Shown: positions 16,695-26,631, counted from the stretch's first letter. The stretch is 64,000 bases of DNA from Campylobacter geochelonis (GCF_013201685.1 NZ_CP053844.1:1426001-1490000); one strand, 5' to 3'. The notes: generated from the letters alone by a model not told the origin. Numbers and translations: made by a program.

Positions 16695-18031
16695 AAATTC
16701 ATCAACTTTTTTTTATAAATTTTGGCATTATTTTTGCTGTGATGTTTTCAACTTTTTCGTTTTTTGTCTATAAAAATCAAAAAGATGCAAACTACGCAGC
16801 AACTCAAGAAAAGCTTCGCGTTATGGTCGATATCGTCGATATAGCGATACTTGATGGGAGTTTAAACAGCATTTATATAAAAGATTTAGCAAGAAGAAGC
16901 GATGTTTATATAGGCGCTTTTGATAAAGAGCTTGGTAAATTTGTTATAAGCGATGAGAGCATTATAACGATGGACATATTTTTAGGACTTAAAGATATCA
17001 CACAAAAAGTTGAAATCGATAACATAAATGACGATGAAGTTATGTACTATGCTGTTGATACGATTATCGATGATAAGGCTTATGTTATCGTTGTTGGCGC
17101 TGATATTAAGAGTATATATATCAAATTTAAAGATTTATTTCTTAAACTTGCCGTAGCTTTTTTTATATGCTTGTTTTTATCGTATTTAATAGCAAAGCAG
17201 TTTAACAAAGCTATGAACAAAGAGCTTAAAAAAGTGCAACTTTTCTTAGAAAAAGTCGCTCAAAAGGACTTTTCTGCAAGTATGGACTCATCTTATATAA
17301 GCGAGTTTCAAACCATAGCTTCTCAGCTTGAAGAGATGAAACGTTCAATCATAAAAGCAGATAAAAAAGCTCAAAAACGAGCCGCAAAAATCAGACTGAA
17401 AAACACGCAGCTTGAGGGCATTTTAAGCTCAATATCACATGAGTTTAAAAACCCGATTGCCATCATTCAAGCTTCAAGCCAAACGCTTAAAAATGATTCA
17501 AAAATGGATGATGAATACAGAGATAAATTTATTAACAAAATCGTAAACAACAGCCAAAAGATAGTAAATTTAATGGATAAATTAAAGTTATCTTTTACTG
17601 ATTCGTTGGTGCTAAATTTAAGCGAGTTTGACTTAGTTTTACTAAGCCATGAAGTGGCAAATGAGATGATGGAGAAGTATCCAACACGCAAAGTAGCGGT
17701 ATTTGGCGATAAAAAGGTTATAAAAGCCGATAAAGATATGATAAGACAAGCTGTGCAAAATTTAGTCGAAAATGCTATAAAATACTCAAGCGATGAGGTT
17801 AAAGTTCTTCATACTTCGCGTGGCATTTTTGTCGTTGATGAGGGTGTTGGGATAAGTAAAGAAAATATCGCCTTAGTTTCTAAAAAGTTTTTTAAAGTCA
17901 ATGAAAACAGCTGGAACAACTCACTTGGACTTGGACTTTATATCGTAAAATACATCTTAAAACTTCATAATTTTGAGATGATTATAAAAAGCGAGCTTGG
18001 CAAAGGCTCAACTTTTGGTTTTGAGTGTTAA
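16688..18031 (+). CDS. phosS: Sensor histidine kinase PhosS-like
   Basis: 447-aa membrane kinase, partner of the preceding regulator. Helices at about 7-28 and 150-170 enclose a periplasmic or extracellular sensor of about 120 aa; a HAMP-like region follows; the phosphoacceptor is H251 in SSISHEFKNP; the ATPase domain shows NLVENAIKYS, DEGVGIS and GLGLYIVK. The start is a TTG overlapping the end of phosR, with GAAGGA 8 bases upstream. The sensor region is unlike PAS-containing PhoR of E. coli, as is usual for PhosS. It probably responds to phosphate limitation by an unknown signal. Confidence 0.85.
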   Translation: MLKIHQLFFINFGIIFAVMFSTFSFFVYKNQKDANYAATQEKLRVMVDIVDIAILDGSLNSIYIKDLARRSDVYIGAFDKELGKFVISDESIITMDIFLGLKDITQKVEIDNINDDEVMYYAVDTIIDDKAYVIVVGADIKSIYIKFKDLFLKLAVAFFICLFLSYLIAKQFNKAMNKELKKVQLFLEKVAQKDFSASMDSSYISEFQTIASQLEEMKRSIIKADKKAQKRAAKIRLKNTQLEGILSSISHEFKNPIAIIQASSQTLKNDSKMDDEYRDKFINKIVNNSQKIVNLMDKLKLSFTDSLVLNLSEFDLVLLSHEVANEMMEKYPTRKVAVFGDKKVIKADKDMIRQAVQNLVENAIKYSSDEVKVLHTSRGIFVVDEGVGISKENIALVSKKFFKVNENSWNNSLGLGLYIVKYILKLHNFEMIIKSELGKGSTFGFEC

Positions 18032-18071
18032 ATTTGGTATAATTTCCAAATTAAAAAATGGATAAAATTTA

Positions 18072-19157
18072 GTGGAAAATAAAGAGTTTTTAACGCAACA
18101 AATCATTACTTATTTAGGAAACAAACGCTCCTTACTTGAGTTTATAAACACTGGAATCGAGTTTGCAAAAGATGAGCTTAAAAAAGATAAAATCAGCTTT
18201 TGCGACCTGTTTTCAGGCTCTGGAATCGTCTCAAGATATGCAAAGTCAAAGTCAAATTTCATCATCGCAAACGATCTTGAGCTTTATAGCAAGGTTATAA
18301 ATGAGTGTTATTTAACAAATGCAAATGATGAAATTTTAAAGCAAATTGATGAAATTTATCCCATAATTTCAGATATCAGCAAACTAAAAAATGGCTTTAT
18401 AAGCGAACTTTACGCACCAAAAGATGACACAAAAATCTCTAAAAACGATAGAGTTTTTTATACCAACCAAAACGCTAAAATCATCGACACAATCCGCCAA
18501 AACATAGATGAGTTTGCGCCAGATGAGCTAAAGGCGTATTTTTTAGCTCCACTTTTATACGAAGCAAGCGTTCATGCAAACACAAGTGGCGTTTTTAAAG
18601 GCTTTTATAAAAACAAAAAAGGCGTTGGCGAATTTGGCGGAAGTGGCAAAAATGCTCTTGGTAGAATTCTTGGCGAAATCAGCCTTAAAAAGCCAGTTTT
18701 TAGTAAATTTAGCTGTGAGTTTAGTGTAGAAAAAACAGACGCGAATTTACTTGCTAGTAGCATCAATACCGATGTTTGCTACATCGATCCGCCATATAAC
18801 CAACACCCTTATGGCTCAAACTATTTTATGCTAAATTTAATCTCAACCTATCAAAAACCACAAGATGTTTCAAAGGTTTCTGGTATAACAAAAGAGTGGA
18901 ACAGAAGCGTTTTTAACCAAAGAGCAAATGCAAAAAATGCGCTTTTAGACATAGTTGAAAAACTGCGCTCAAAGGTGATTTTAATCTCATATAACTGCGA
19001 AGGCTTTGTCAAAAAAGATGAATTTTTAGATGATTTGGCTAAATTTGGCAAGGTAAATGTGCTAGAGCAAAAATACAACGCTTTTAGAGCAAGCAGGAAT
19101 TTAAACTCAAGAAGCACTCATGTAAACGAGCAACTCTATATCTTAAAGAAACGCTAA
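18072..19157 (+). CDS. Orphan adenine-specific DNA methyltransferase (D12-like class)
   Basis: 361-aa DNA N6-adenine methyltransferase. Motifs in order: YLGNKRSLLEF (residues 14-24), SAM-binding DLFSGSGIVS (about 45-54), catalytic DPPYN (followed by QHPYGSNYFMLN) near residue 240. No restriction endonuclease gene lies beside it; neighbours are the phosphate kinase and a MATE exporter, so it is likely a solitary methylase. C. jejuni has an orphan adenine methylase (CtsM, Cj0208) tied to recognition of self DNA in transformation; this could be its counterpart, but I cannot verify it here. The start is a GTG with a weak ribosome site. The target sequence is unknown. Confidence 0.83.
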   Translation: MENKEFLTQQIITYLGNKRSLLEFINTGIEFAKDELKKDKISFCDLFSGSGIVSRYAKSKSNFIIANDLELYSKVINECYLTNANDEILKQIDEIYPIISDISKLKNGFISELYAPKDDTKISKNDRVFYTNQNAKIIDTIRQNIDEFAPDELKAYFLAPLLYEASVHANTSGVFKGFYKNKKGVGEFGGSGKNALGRILGEISLKKPVFSKFSCEFSVEKTDANLLASSINTDVCYIDPPYNQHPYGSNYFMLNLISTYQKPQDVSKVSGITKEWNRSVFNQRANAKNALLDIVEKLRSKVILISYNCEGFVKKDEFLDDLAKFGKVNVLEQKYNAFRASRNLNSRSTHVNEQLYILKKR

Positions 19158-20482
19158 TGCACTCAAATTTCTCACTTAAAAAGCTCTTTTTGCCGATTTA
19201 TCTTGATATGATTTTAAAGCTTACAACAGTGATGATAAATACCTATATGATAAGTATAGTAAATCCGCATTTAGTGGGTGCGATGGGGGCTGGAAACCAA
19301 ATTTTTAGCCTTTTTGTGAATGTTTTTAGCTTTTTAGCGGTTGGCTGCTCGGTTGTAGTCGCTCAAGCAATCGGAGCAAAAAACAACAAAGTCGCCATAA
19401 GAGCGATTCACACAAGCATATCCTTTAACTCGCTTCTTGGCTTTTTAAGCGGAGTTTTGGTCTTTTTATACGCTAGACTTTTACTAAATTTACTTCAAAT
19501 TCCAGATGAAATTTTTAATGAAAGTTATAAATATCTTAGAATTATAAGCATAACTTTTTTTATAGACGCGGTTGCTATCGTTATATCGGCTGTCATTCGC
19601 GTCTATGGCTTTGTAAAGCACATCATGATAACTTCGATTATCATGAATATAGTTACGATTATAGGAAATATTTTTGCACTTTTTGAGCCTTTTGGACTAC
19701 CATTTTATGGACTTAGCGGAGTTGGAATCTCAACTATCGCAGGGCGAATTTTAGGTATATTTATACTCTCATATCTGCTTGTAAAAGTGGTAAAAGTCCC
19801 TATTTATCTAACTTTGTTTATAAAAGTTAAAGCCTATATACTTAAAAAAATTCTTTTTATCGGACTTCCAAGCGCTGGAGAAAATCTCATCTGGACAGTT
19901 CAATACCTTGTAGCTTTTAGCTTTGTTGCAAGCATGGGCGAAGATAGTTTGGCAGTTCAAACGATATATTTTCAAATTTCAGCCTTTATGTTTTTTGCAA
20001 GTAGCGCTGTAGGCATAGCAAATGAAGTCATAGTTGGTCGAATGGTTGGAGCAAAAGAGTTAGAAAATGCCTACAAAAGAACATTTAGAAGCCTTAAAAT
20101 GGGCTTAGCGATGACTTTGGTTTTCGTGCTTTTTGTCTATATAAACAAAAATTTTATAATGAATCTTTTAAAGCTAACTCCAGATATCAAAGATATCATG
20201 TCGCCACTTTTTGTGCTTTCGATTTTTTTGGAGCTTGCAAGAACGCAAAATGTCATCATGGTAAACGCTCTTCGCGCCAGTGGAGATGCTAGGTTTCCTT
20301 TTTATATGGGCTTGGTTTTTATGTGGGGCGTATCGATTCCGCTTGGCTGGTTTTTAGGAATTTATCTTGGATATGGTATAATTGGGGTTTGGATAGGGTT
20401 TTTTGCTGATGAACTTTTAAGAGGTCTTGCAAATACCTTTAGATGGAAAAGCAAAAAATGGCAAGAAAAAAGGCTTGTATAG
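19157..20482 (+). CDS. MATE family efflux transporter
   Basis: 441-aa inner-membrane exporter of the MATE (NorM/DinF) family, usually exporting cationic drugs or metabolites in exchange for Na+ or H+. About twelve hydrophobic helices are seen, in two similar halves. Family segments include NPHLVGAMGAGNQIFSLF near the start, GVGISTIAGRILG in the middle and GLPSAGENLIW at the start of the second half. The ATG overlaps the stop of the methylase gene (TAATG), so the two are translationally coupled. The substrate is unknown. Confidence 0.88.
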   Translation: MHSNFSLKKLFLPIYLDMILKLTTVMINTYMISIVNPHLVGAMGAGNQIFSLFVNVFSFLAVGCSVVVAQAIGAKNNKVAIRAIHTSISFNSLLGFLSGVLVFLYARLLLNLLQIPDEIFNESYKYLRIISITFFIDAVAIVISAVIRVYGFVKHIMITSIIMNIVTIIGNIFALFEPFGLPFYGLSGVGISTIAGRILGIFILSYLLVKVVKVPIYLTLFIKVKAYILKKILFIGLPSAGENLIWTVQYLVAFSFVASMGEDSLAVQTIYFQISAFMFFASSAVGIANEVIVGRMVGAKELENAYKRTFRSLKMGLAMTLVFVLFVYINKNFIMNLLKLTPDIKDIMSPLFVLSIFLELARTQNVIMVNALRASGDARFPFYMGLVFMWGVSIPLGWFLGIYLGYGIIGVWIGFFADELLRGLANTFRWKSKKWQEKRLV

Positions 20483-20513
20483 CCACTTTTGATATAAATT
20501 TAAGGAAATTCTC

Positions 20514-21326
20514 ATGGAAAATTTTACAACTCACACTAAAAAAGTAACGATTAATTATATAAAATCACAAAAAAACAAATCCCCACTTACGATGATAACA
20601 GCCTATGATGCGTTGTTTGCTAAGATTTTTGACGCAAATGTTGATATGATTTTAGTAGGCGATAGCTTAGAGATGAGCTTTGGTGGTAAAGATGACACTC
20701 TTAAAGCCACAGTTGATAGTATGATTTACCATACAAAAGCAGTTTGTAATGGTGCCAAAACCTCTCTTATCATAACCGATATGCCTTTTGGCAGCGTAAC
20801 TACAAAAGAAGAAACACTTAAAAACGCTATAAAAATTTATCAAGAAACTAACGCTGATGCCGTTAAAATCGAAGGCGGAAGCCAAAGAGCTGAGATCATC
20901 TCTCATCTTTGCAAAAATGCCATTGCCGTTGTCGGACACATAGGACTAACGCCACAATCAGCTAGAAGTGAGGGCGGATATATCGTAAAAGGCAAAGATG
21001 AAGAAAATGTCAAAAAGCTTATAGAAGATGCAAAAGCAGTTGAGAAAGCTGGGGCATTTTGTATCGTAGTCGAGGGCGTTGTATCTAAAGTCGCAACACA
21101 AATAGCACGTTCGGTCAATGTACCGGTTATAGGCATTGGAGCTGGAAATGAAGTCGATGGGCAAGTGCTTGTGTGGAGCGATGCGTTTGGGTTTTTTGAT
21201 GAGTTTAAACCAAAATTTGTAAAGCGGTTTTTGCACGGCAAAAATCTTGTAGAAAAAGCCTTGCTTGAGTATATAAACGAGGTAAAAACTCGCGAATTTC
21301 CATCTAAAGAAAACTCATATCAGTGA
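20514..21326 (+). CDS. panB: 3-methyl-2-oxobutanoate hydroxymethyltransferase PanB
   Basis: 270-aa cytosolic enzyme that adds a hydroxymethyl group from methylene-tetrahydrofolate to ketoisovalerate, the first committed step to pantothenate. TM-barrel motifs are intact: MITAYDALFAKIFDA, metal-binding VGDSLEM, VKIEGG, HIGLTPQ, the catalytic Glu in VVEGV, and PVIGIGAG. Length is normal. panC and panD are not in the window. AAGGA lies upstream of the ATG. The stop overlaps the next gene's GTG start by four bases. Confidence 0.96.
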   Translation: MENFTTHTKKVTINYIKSQKNKSPLTMITAYDALFAKIFDANVDMILVGDSLEMSFGGKDDTLKATVDSMIYHTKAVCNGAKTSLIITDMPFGSVTTKEETLKNAIKIYQETNADAVKIEGGSQRAEIISHLCKNAIAVVGHIGLTPQSARSEGGYIVKGKDEENVKKLIEDAKAVEKAGAFCIVVEGVVSKVATQIARSVNVPVIGIGAGNEVDGQVLVWSDAFGFFDEFKPKFVKRFLHGKNLVEKALLEYINEVKTREFPSKENSYQ

Positions 21327-21955
21327 AAAAAGAGAGCATTATCTTTGATGGCAAGGTAGTAAATTTAGTCTATAAAAAGGTTAAATACGCAAGGCTAAAA
21401 GTTAGCAAAGAAGCCGTTATATCTATGTCTTTGCCACTTCGCTATCCAAAAAAGCTAGTCTTTTGTATGCTTGAAACCCACAAAGAGTGGATAAACAACA
21501 AAGTTGCTTTTATCCAAAACAACCGTCTTAAAGATGATAAAACTTGCTTGCTTGGGAAAATTTACACACTTAAATTTGATGAAAGTATAAAAAGTGTTCA
21601 AATTCGTGATGATGAGATACTCTCGCCAAATTTTGCAAAATTTAGCGAATTTAAAAAAGAGTTTGCAAGAGCTAAATTTAGCGAATTTATAGATGAGTTT
21701 CTCCCACTCATAGGAAAAAGCGTAAATCACATAAGCATTAAAGCGATGAGTACTCGCTGGGGAAGCTGTAACAGCACAAAAGGGTATATAAATTTAAGCT
21801 TAAATTTGATAGAAAAAAGCGAAGATTTAGTCAGGTATGTCGTGCTTCACGAGCTAACGCACTTGATATATCCGCACCATCAAAAAAGCTTTTATGAGTT
21901 TATAGCCAAAATCATGCCAGATTTCAAAGAGCGAGAAAAAAGGCTTAGGGGATAG
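21323..21955 (+). CDS. YgjP-type putative zinc metallopeptidase (DUF45)
   Basis: 210-aa cytoplasmic protein of the YgjP/WLM-like metallopeptidase family. The zinc-binding motif HELTHLIYPHH (from about residue 173) and the preceding MSTRWGSC signature are diagnostic. The family's substrate is unknown. It begins at a GTG overlapping the panB stop and is probably co-transcribed with panB, although no functional link is known. Confidence 0.85.
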   Translation: MKKESIIFDGKVVNLVYKKVKYARLKVSKEAVISMSLPLRYPKKLVFCMLETHKEWINNKVAFIQNNRLKDDKTCLLGKIYTLKFDESIKSVQIRDDEILSPNFAKFSEFKKEFARAKFSEFIDEFLPLIGKSVNHISIKAMSTRWGSCNSTKGYINLSLNLIEKSEDLVRYVVLHELTHLIYPHHQKSFYEFIAKIMPDFKEREKRLRG

Positions 21956-21964
21956 ATTGATGTT

Positions 21965-21997
21965 AAATTTCTTCCTTATCAAATAAGAAGAAAATTT
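21965..21997. terminator. Imperfect hairpin after the panB-ygjP pair
   Basis: AAATTTCTTCCTTAT and ATAAGAAGAAAATTT form a stem with one mismatch and one bulge around a three-base loop, ten bases past the stop codon. A plausible terminator. Confidence 0.5.
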
Positions 21998-22423
21998 GCT
22001 AAAAAATACTTTAAAAATAAGCTTTGTAGCAGCTAAAAATTCTTTTATACTATAAATCTTTTTTTGATTTTATAAATTCATATGGCTAAATTTAATATAA
22101 ATTTAAAGATTAAATTTTTCTATAAAAGCACCTTAGTTTTTACGTTACTTTTATGAAAACATCACTAAATTTAGATAATGCTGGCTTGGCGATTAAAACT
22201 GTTTTATTTAAATTTTGCTAAATTTTTAGGTCCATAGACTTAAAAATTTATATTTTAAATTTATCAAAACTTTTATCCAAAAATTTAGCTACAAAATAAT
22301 TAAATTTAAGTACCAAATCAAATTTAACACAAACTCTTAGCCCATAAATACTGAGAATTTTCAAAAAATTTTATAAATTTTCTCCACTTATCTAAGTTTT
22401 AAATAAGCGTTTAACTATAAATT
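21998..22423. other. AT-rich gene-free stretch
   Basis: About 420 bases without a plausible gene on either strand, and no array, hairpin of note or RNA gene seen. Confidence 0.6.
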
Positions 22424-23191
22424 GGCTCAAAACAAGTTAAGCGGATTTTCTCTTATCAATTTAAGTAAAATTTGATATAAGTTTTCTCTGTTATTAAACC
22501 TAAATTCACACTCTTTTAAGTGCAATATAAAATTATCTTTTTTATGCCTTTAAATTTACTTAACCTATGCTTTGCATAACCCCAGAAATTCTCTATACCA
22601 TTTATGTAATTTTACCATTAGCGAATTCATTTTTGCAGTGTTTTATACGGTAATGAGCTTTTGCTCCATAATCCACTAAACCATCATAAGCTCTGCAACT
22701 ATCAGAGTAAATAATACTCTCATTTAGCTCACTAAACTCTCTTAATATTGACACTAGCTCACTTGCACTGCAGTTTTTAACTACTTGTGTATAGACCTTA
22801 CCATTCTTGTTTTAACATACCAAATACTAGTTGTTTATTAGCTGCACCTATGCCTCTTTTGCCTCTTACTCTTTTAGCTCCTTCTATTTACAGTTACTAG
22901 CAAAGCGAAGTAAAAAGTAGCTTTCATCTATTTCTATCTCGCCATCAAATTTAGAAATTTCCTCGCATTCTTGTGCCATTAAAATTCTTATCTCTTTTAG
23001 AATTTTATTGATAGAATTTCTAGAAATATTACAAATTTTAGCTATCTTTACAGCTTCTAAATCAAGGCAAAAATACTTGAGAATTTCACAAAATTTCTTT
23101 TCAGAAATTAGGGAACGGTATATGTATTTGTTTTTCATCGATAGCATAGTAGTTAAAAACCCCTTTAAAAGTTTTTAACTTGTCTTGAGCC
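22424..23191 (-). mobile_element. IS1595-type insertion sequence, copy 2 (defective)
   Basis: 768-bp element on the minus strand with 17-bp ends, GGCTCAAGACAAGTTAA at its 5' end and GGCTCAAAACAAGTTAA (inverted) at its 3' end, differing at one base. Flanking 8-mers (TATAAATT and TAGATTTA) do not form a clear target duplication. The 14 bases past its 3' end (AATTTATAGTTAAA) are the same as those past copy 3. Confidence 0.87.
22427..23147 (-). pseudogene. IS1595-family transposase, frameshifted (copy 2)
   Basis: The N-terminal part (from the ATG at 23147) is nearly identical to copy 1. It carries the same 32-base interruption after DESYF (22882-22913) ending in TAG, the same insertion that breaks the middle part, and, like copy 3, a one-base loss in the A-run after the ANGK codons. 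The three conserved catalytic regions are split over several frames, so it is not functional. Confidence 0.87.
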
Positions 23192-23513
23192 TAGATTTAT
23201 CAAGCAGATTAACAGTAAACAGCTGATCAAGTCTATTTAAAATCCTAAATTTTGAAAGTTTGTTATCTAAAATTTTACTGGGAGTATCTTACAAACATTT
23301 TGTTTAAATTTATTTTTTTGCAAAGGGCAAAAACCACAAAATAGCCAAATTTAACCCACAAATTTATAAAACATAATTAAAATGAAAGTTTTAAAAGTAT
23401 AGATTTTAATCTTGACAAATCCATTTAAAATCACAAATCAAAAGCTAAATTCGAAAAATCAAATACGAAAGTATAAAAAGGCAAATTTATCAAAATATCA
23501 ACAAATTTGCCTA
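23192..23513. other. Gene-free stretch after IS copy 2
   Basis: About 320 bases of AT-rich DNA with no gene, hairpin or repeat that I can support. Confidence 0.55.
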
Positions 23514-23579
23514 CTTTTAAGCCTTTGCAGCTTTTTAGCTTCTTGCTAAAGTCATCGCTTTTAAGCTTTTGCAGCTTTT
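23514..23579 (-). repeat. 22-bp direct repeat at the end of the TRAP permease gene
   Basis: CTTTTAAGCCTTTGCAGCTTTT (23514-23535 plus-strand start; one base differs in the second copy) recurs at 23558-23579, where it holds the last codons and stop of the permease gene. A small tandem duplication with a 22-base spacer is the simplest reading. Confidence 0.7.
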
Positions 23580-25672
23580 GGTGTCCCGCTTCTCAAAGAT
23601 GGATTTTTAGAACTTATTATCCACTGTTTAGCAAAAATAGCTGCGTATATCGCAAAACCTATAGCATAAGACGCATATTCACTAGTTACAAAATCACAAT
23701 ATTTCATAACCATATTTGGCACCATCACAAAAGGAACAATTGCTAGCATTATAGCTCTTTCTAGCCAACTACACTTAGTTATAAACCAGCCTTGAAGCGC
23801 ACTAGAAAAGGCAAACATCCCAACCGCCGCTCCTGTTAAAATCAGCGCAATCTCTGCTGGGTTACTTATCCACTCTATCGTCTTTGGATCATTTGGATCG
23901 ACAACCTTTTCTATCAAAAGTAGCTTGCTGTTAAAGAAAAACGAAAATGGAAGCAAAGTCGTTCTTAAGTCGTAAAAAAAGCCTTGAAGCCCAACTATAA
24001 CTGGGTTTGCTTTTGCTATTCCGGCGGCTGCGTAAGCGGCGATTCCAACTGGTGGTGTATCATCAGCTAGTATTCCAAAGTAAAAAACAAAAAGATGAAC
24101 CGCGATAGCTGGGATTAAAAAGCCATTTTTTGCAGCCAAAATCATAATAACAGGCGCCACAAGGCTTGAAACAACGATATAATTAGCCGTTGTTGGAAGT
24201 CCCATACCCAAAATCAAACTCATAATCGCAGTTAAAAATAAAATCAGCAATATGTTATTTCCAGCTAGCGCCTCAACAACTTCTGCTAAAACTTGCCCAA
24301 CTCCAGTTAACGAAATCGAACCAACGATAAGTCCAGCCAAAGCAGTTGCAACGGCGACTGTTACCATGTTTTTAGCAGCTGCAACCATCGCCCAAAATAT
24401 ATCACAAATTCCTCTTACAAAGTCATCTTTGCTAACTTTTTCTTTAGCAAAATACTTCTTTATAGGATCTTGAACTATCATCATGATAAATAGCACGATT
24501 ATAGAGTTAAACGCCGCTGAAATCGGAGACTCTTTTGCCACTAAAAGAGTGTAAAGCAGCACAACAATCGGTATAAGATAGTGAACGCCACTAAGTAGAA
24601 TTTTCATCTTAGCTCTATTTGCCTCACTCTCAAGCCCTTTTAAACCAAGTTTACAACTCTCTAAATGCACGATAAAAAACAAGCTTGCATAACATACAAA
24701 AGCAGGAATCACCGCCGCTATCATAACATGCGTATAACTCATACCTAAAAACTCAGCTATGATAAAAGCCGCTGCACCCATAATCGGTGGCATAAGTTGC
24801 CCATTTACTCCAGCAGCAACCTCTATAGCTCCAGCTTTGGTACTTGAAAGCCCTGCTTTTTTCATAAGTGGGATAGTAAAAGTTCCAACCGTTACAACAT
24901 TTGCCGTTGAGCTTCCTGAAACCATACCAGTTAGCCCACTAGCTATAATACTAGCCTTTGCTGGACCTCCACGATACTTACCTAAAAACGCAAAAGCAAC
25001 ATTTATGAAGTATTGCCCTGCTCCAGCACGCTCTAGCAGTGCACCAAATAGAACAAAAAGATAGATAAAACTAACACTAACGCCAAGCGGAACGCCAAAA
25101 ATTCCCTCAGTCGTTAAAAACATATGCCCAGCAAGCTTGCTTATACTAGCACCCCTATGAGCGATGATATCTGGCATATACTGCCCAAAGTAGCAATATA
25201 GTAAAAATATAAAGCCTATTATCCCAAGTGCTGGTCCTATCATACGTCTACCAGCTTCAAAAAGCACGATAACAGCTATGATAGCTACAACTATATCTCT
25301 AGGTAGATAATCCCCTGGGCGCTGCGCCAAACTATAAAACTCAATAAACGGATATAAAACCGCTCCAACGCCTAAAATAAGTAAAATCCAATCATACCAC
25401 GGTATATAAGTGTGAGCTTTTTTATCATAAGAAAATGGAAATACAGTAAAAACAAGTGCAAGAGCAAAGGCAAGGTGAATCGACCTTGCCATAACCGTAT
25501 TTAGTGGAAAATAAGCTATATAAAGCTGAAAAACAGACCAAGCAAAAGCTATAAGCGTTGTAAACCAAAAAAGCTTTTTAGATGTAAATTCTCTAGTTTT
25601 TACCTCTAAAACCTGCTCATCTTGCCCTACTTCTTTACCAACCTCTTTATCTCTTTTGACCTCATCTTGCAT
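23561..25672 (-). CDS. TRAP transporter fused permease (DctQM type, TAXI system)
   Basis: 703-aa inner-membrane protein joining the small (DctQ-like, about residues 30-190) and large (DctM-like) TRAP permease subunits. DctM signatures visible: GLTGMVSGSSTANVVTVGTF and MLAAKNGF-type helices, plus LGMGLPTTANYIVVSSL and ADDTPPVGIAAYAAAGIAKA. About 18 helices in total. Such fused permeases work with TAXI-type binding proteins, one of which is the next gene upstream (12-base gap). It uses an ion gradient to import a carboxylate or amino acid such as glutamate; the substrate cannot be told from sequence. The last codons lie in a short duplicated segment. Confidence 0.92.
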   Translation of the reverse strand: MQDEVKRDKEVGKEVGQDEQVLEVKTREFTSKKLFWFTTLIAFAWSVFQLYIAYFPLNTVMARSIHLAFALALVFTVFPFSYDKKAHTYIPWYDWILLILGVGAVLYPFIEFYSLAQRPGDYLPRDIVVAIIAVIVLFEAGRRMIGPALGIIGFIFLLYCYFGQYMPDIIAHRGASISKLAGHMFLTTEGIFGVPLGVSVSFIYLFVLFGALLERAGAGQYFINVAFAFLGKYRGGPAKASIIASGLTGMVSGSSTANVVTVGTFTIPLMKKAGLSSTKAGAIEVAAGVNGQLMPPIMGAAAFIIAEFLGMSYTHVMIAAVIPAFVCYASLFFIVHLESCKLGLKGLESEANRAKMKILLSGVHYLIPIVVLLYTLLVAKESPISAAFNSIIVLFIMMIVQDPIKKYFAKEKVSKDDFVRGICDIFWAMVAAAKNMVTVAVATALAGLIVGSISLTGVGQVLAEVVEALAGNNILLILFLTAIMSLILGMGLPTTANYIVVSSLVAPVIMILAAKNGFLIPAIAVHLFVFYFGILADDTPPVGIAAYAAAGIAKANPVIVGLQGFFYDLRTTLLPFSFFFNSKLLLIEKVVDPNDPKTIEWISNPAEIALILTGAAVGMFAFSSALQGWFITKCSWLERAIMLAIVPFVMVPNMVMKYCDFVTSEYASYAIGFAIYAAIFAKQWIISSKNPSLRSGTPKAAKA

Positions 25673-25683
25673 ATATTATCCTC

Positions 25684-26631
25684 TTATTTTTTAATAATTC
25701 CAGCTTTTTCAAAGGCTGCTTGTGCTGCTGGATGAAGAGGTGCGCTAAGCCCTTCTAACAAAGACTCTTTTGTTACTAACTTAAGTGCTGGATGTAGGTT
25801 TTGATACTCTTGAAAGTTTTGTAAAACCGAGTTTACCACCGCCATAACAGCTTCATCACTTTGGTTTTTACTAGTTACTAAAACAGCTTTAACGCCTACT
25901 GTTAGGGTGTCATGATCGATTCCCTCATAAAGACCACTTGGGATAGTACCTTTGGCGTAATATGGATATTTTGCTATTATCGCATCAGCCTCTTTTTCGC
26001 CAACACTAATTAAATCAATCGGAAGCGAGTTTGAAGCATCGGTTATATTTGCTGTTGGATGTCCAACCATATAAAAATACCCATCGATTTTTTTATCTTT
26101 TAGTGCCATTGGGGATTCTTGTGCTGTTAAAACGCCACGATGAGAAAGCTCTTTATCTACATCTATGCCATACTCATCAAAGACGATTAAGGCTGTAAAT
26201 TCATTACCACTGCCTGGATTTCCAACATTTATATTTTTACCTTTTACATCTGTGTAGCTTTTTATATTGCTACTTTTTGAAACAACAAATGCCAAAAGCT
26301 CTGGATAAATCGACATAACGGCTCTTAAATTTTTATCGCCCTTGTCTTTGAATTTACCAACGCCATTGTATTTATCATAAACAACATCGCTTTGAACAAA
26401 GCCAAAACTAAGCTCATCTTTTAAGACATTGTTGACATTATAAATCGAGCCTCCAGTTGATTCTACCGAGCATCTTATATCTGGATTTTTGTTCGCAAGT
26501 CTACAGATAGCGCCACCTACTGGGTAATACGTGCCTGTCATACCGCCTGTTCCGATTGAAACAAATTCTTTTGCTGATAAAGTTGTTGCTGCGATTAGCA
26601 AAGATACAGCTAGTGCTGAAAATTTTTTCAT
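25684..26631 (-). CDS. TAXI-family TRAP solute-binding protein
   Basis: 315-aa periplasmic binding protein with a signal peptide (about residues 1-20). The TAXI signature SIGTGGMTGTYYPVGGAICRL opens the mature part and GGSIYNVNNVL follows. Its partner is the fused permease just downstream. I set the start at the ATG at 26631: AAGGAGC lies 6 bases before it, whereas the longer frame begins with 20 residues lacking signal-peptide character. First gene of a two-gene unit. Confidence 0.92.
   Translation of the reverse strand: MKKFSALAVSLLIAATTLSAKEFVSIGTGGMTGTYYPVGGAICRLANKNPDIRCSVESTGGSIYNVNNVLKDELSFGFVQSDVVYDKYNGVGKFKDKGDKNLRAVMSIYPELLAFVVSKSSNIKSYTDVKGKNINVGNPGSGNEFTALIVFDEYGIDVDKELSHRGVLTAQESPMALKDKKIDGYFYMVGHPTANITDASNSLPIDLISVGEKEADAIIAKYPYYAKGTIPSGLYEGIDHDTLTVGVKAVLVTSKNQSDEAVMAVVNSVLQNFQEYQNLHPALKLVTKESLLEGLSAPLHPAAQAAFEKAGIIKK

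Noticed and set aside
18072-19157. Restriction-modification system with the downstream gene
   Set aside because: The downstream gene is clearly a MATE transporter; no endonuclease is present.
20667-21241. Minus-strand open frames within panB
   Set aside because: Antisense to a complete, conserved panB gene and without family features.
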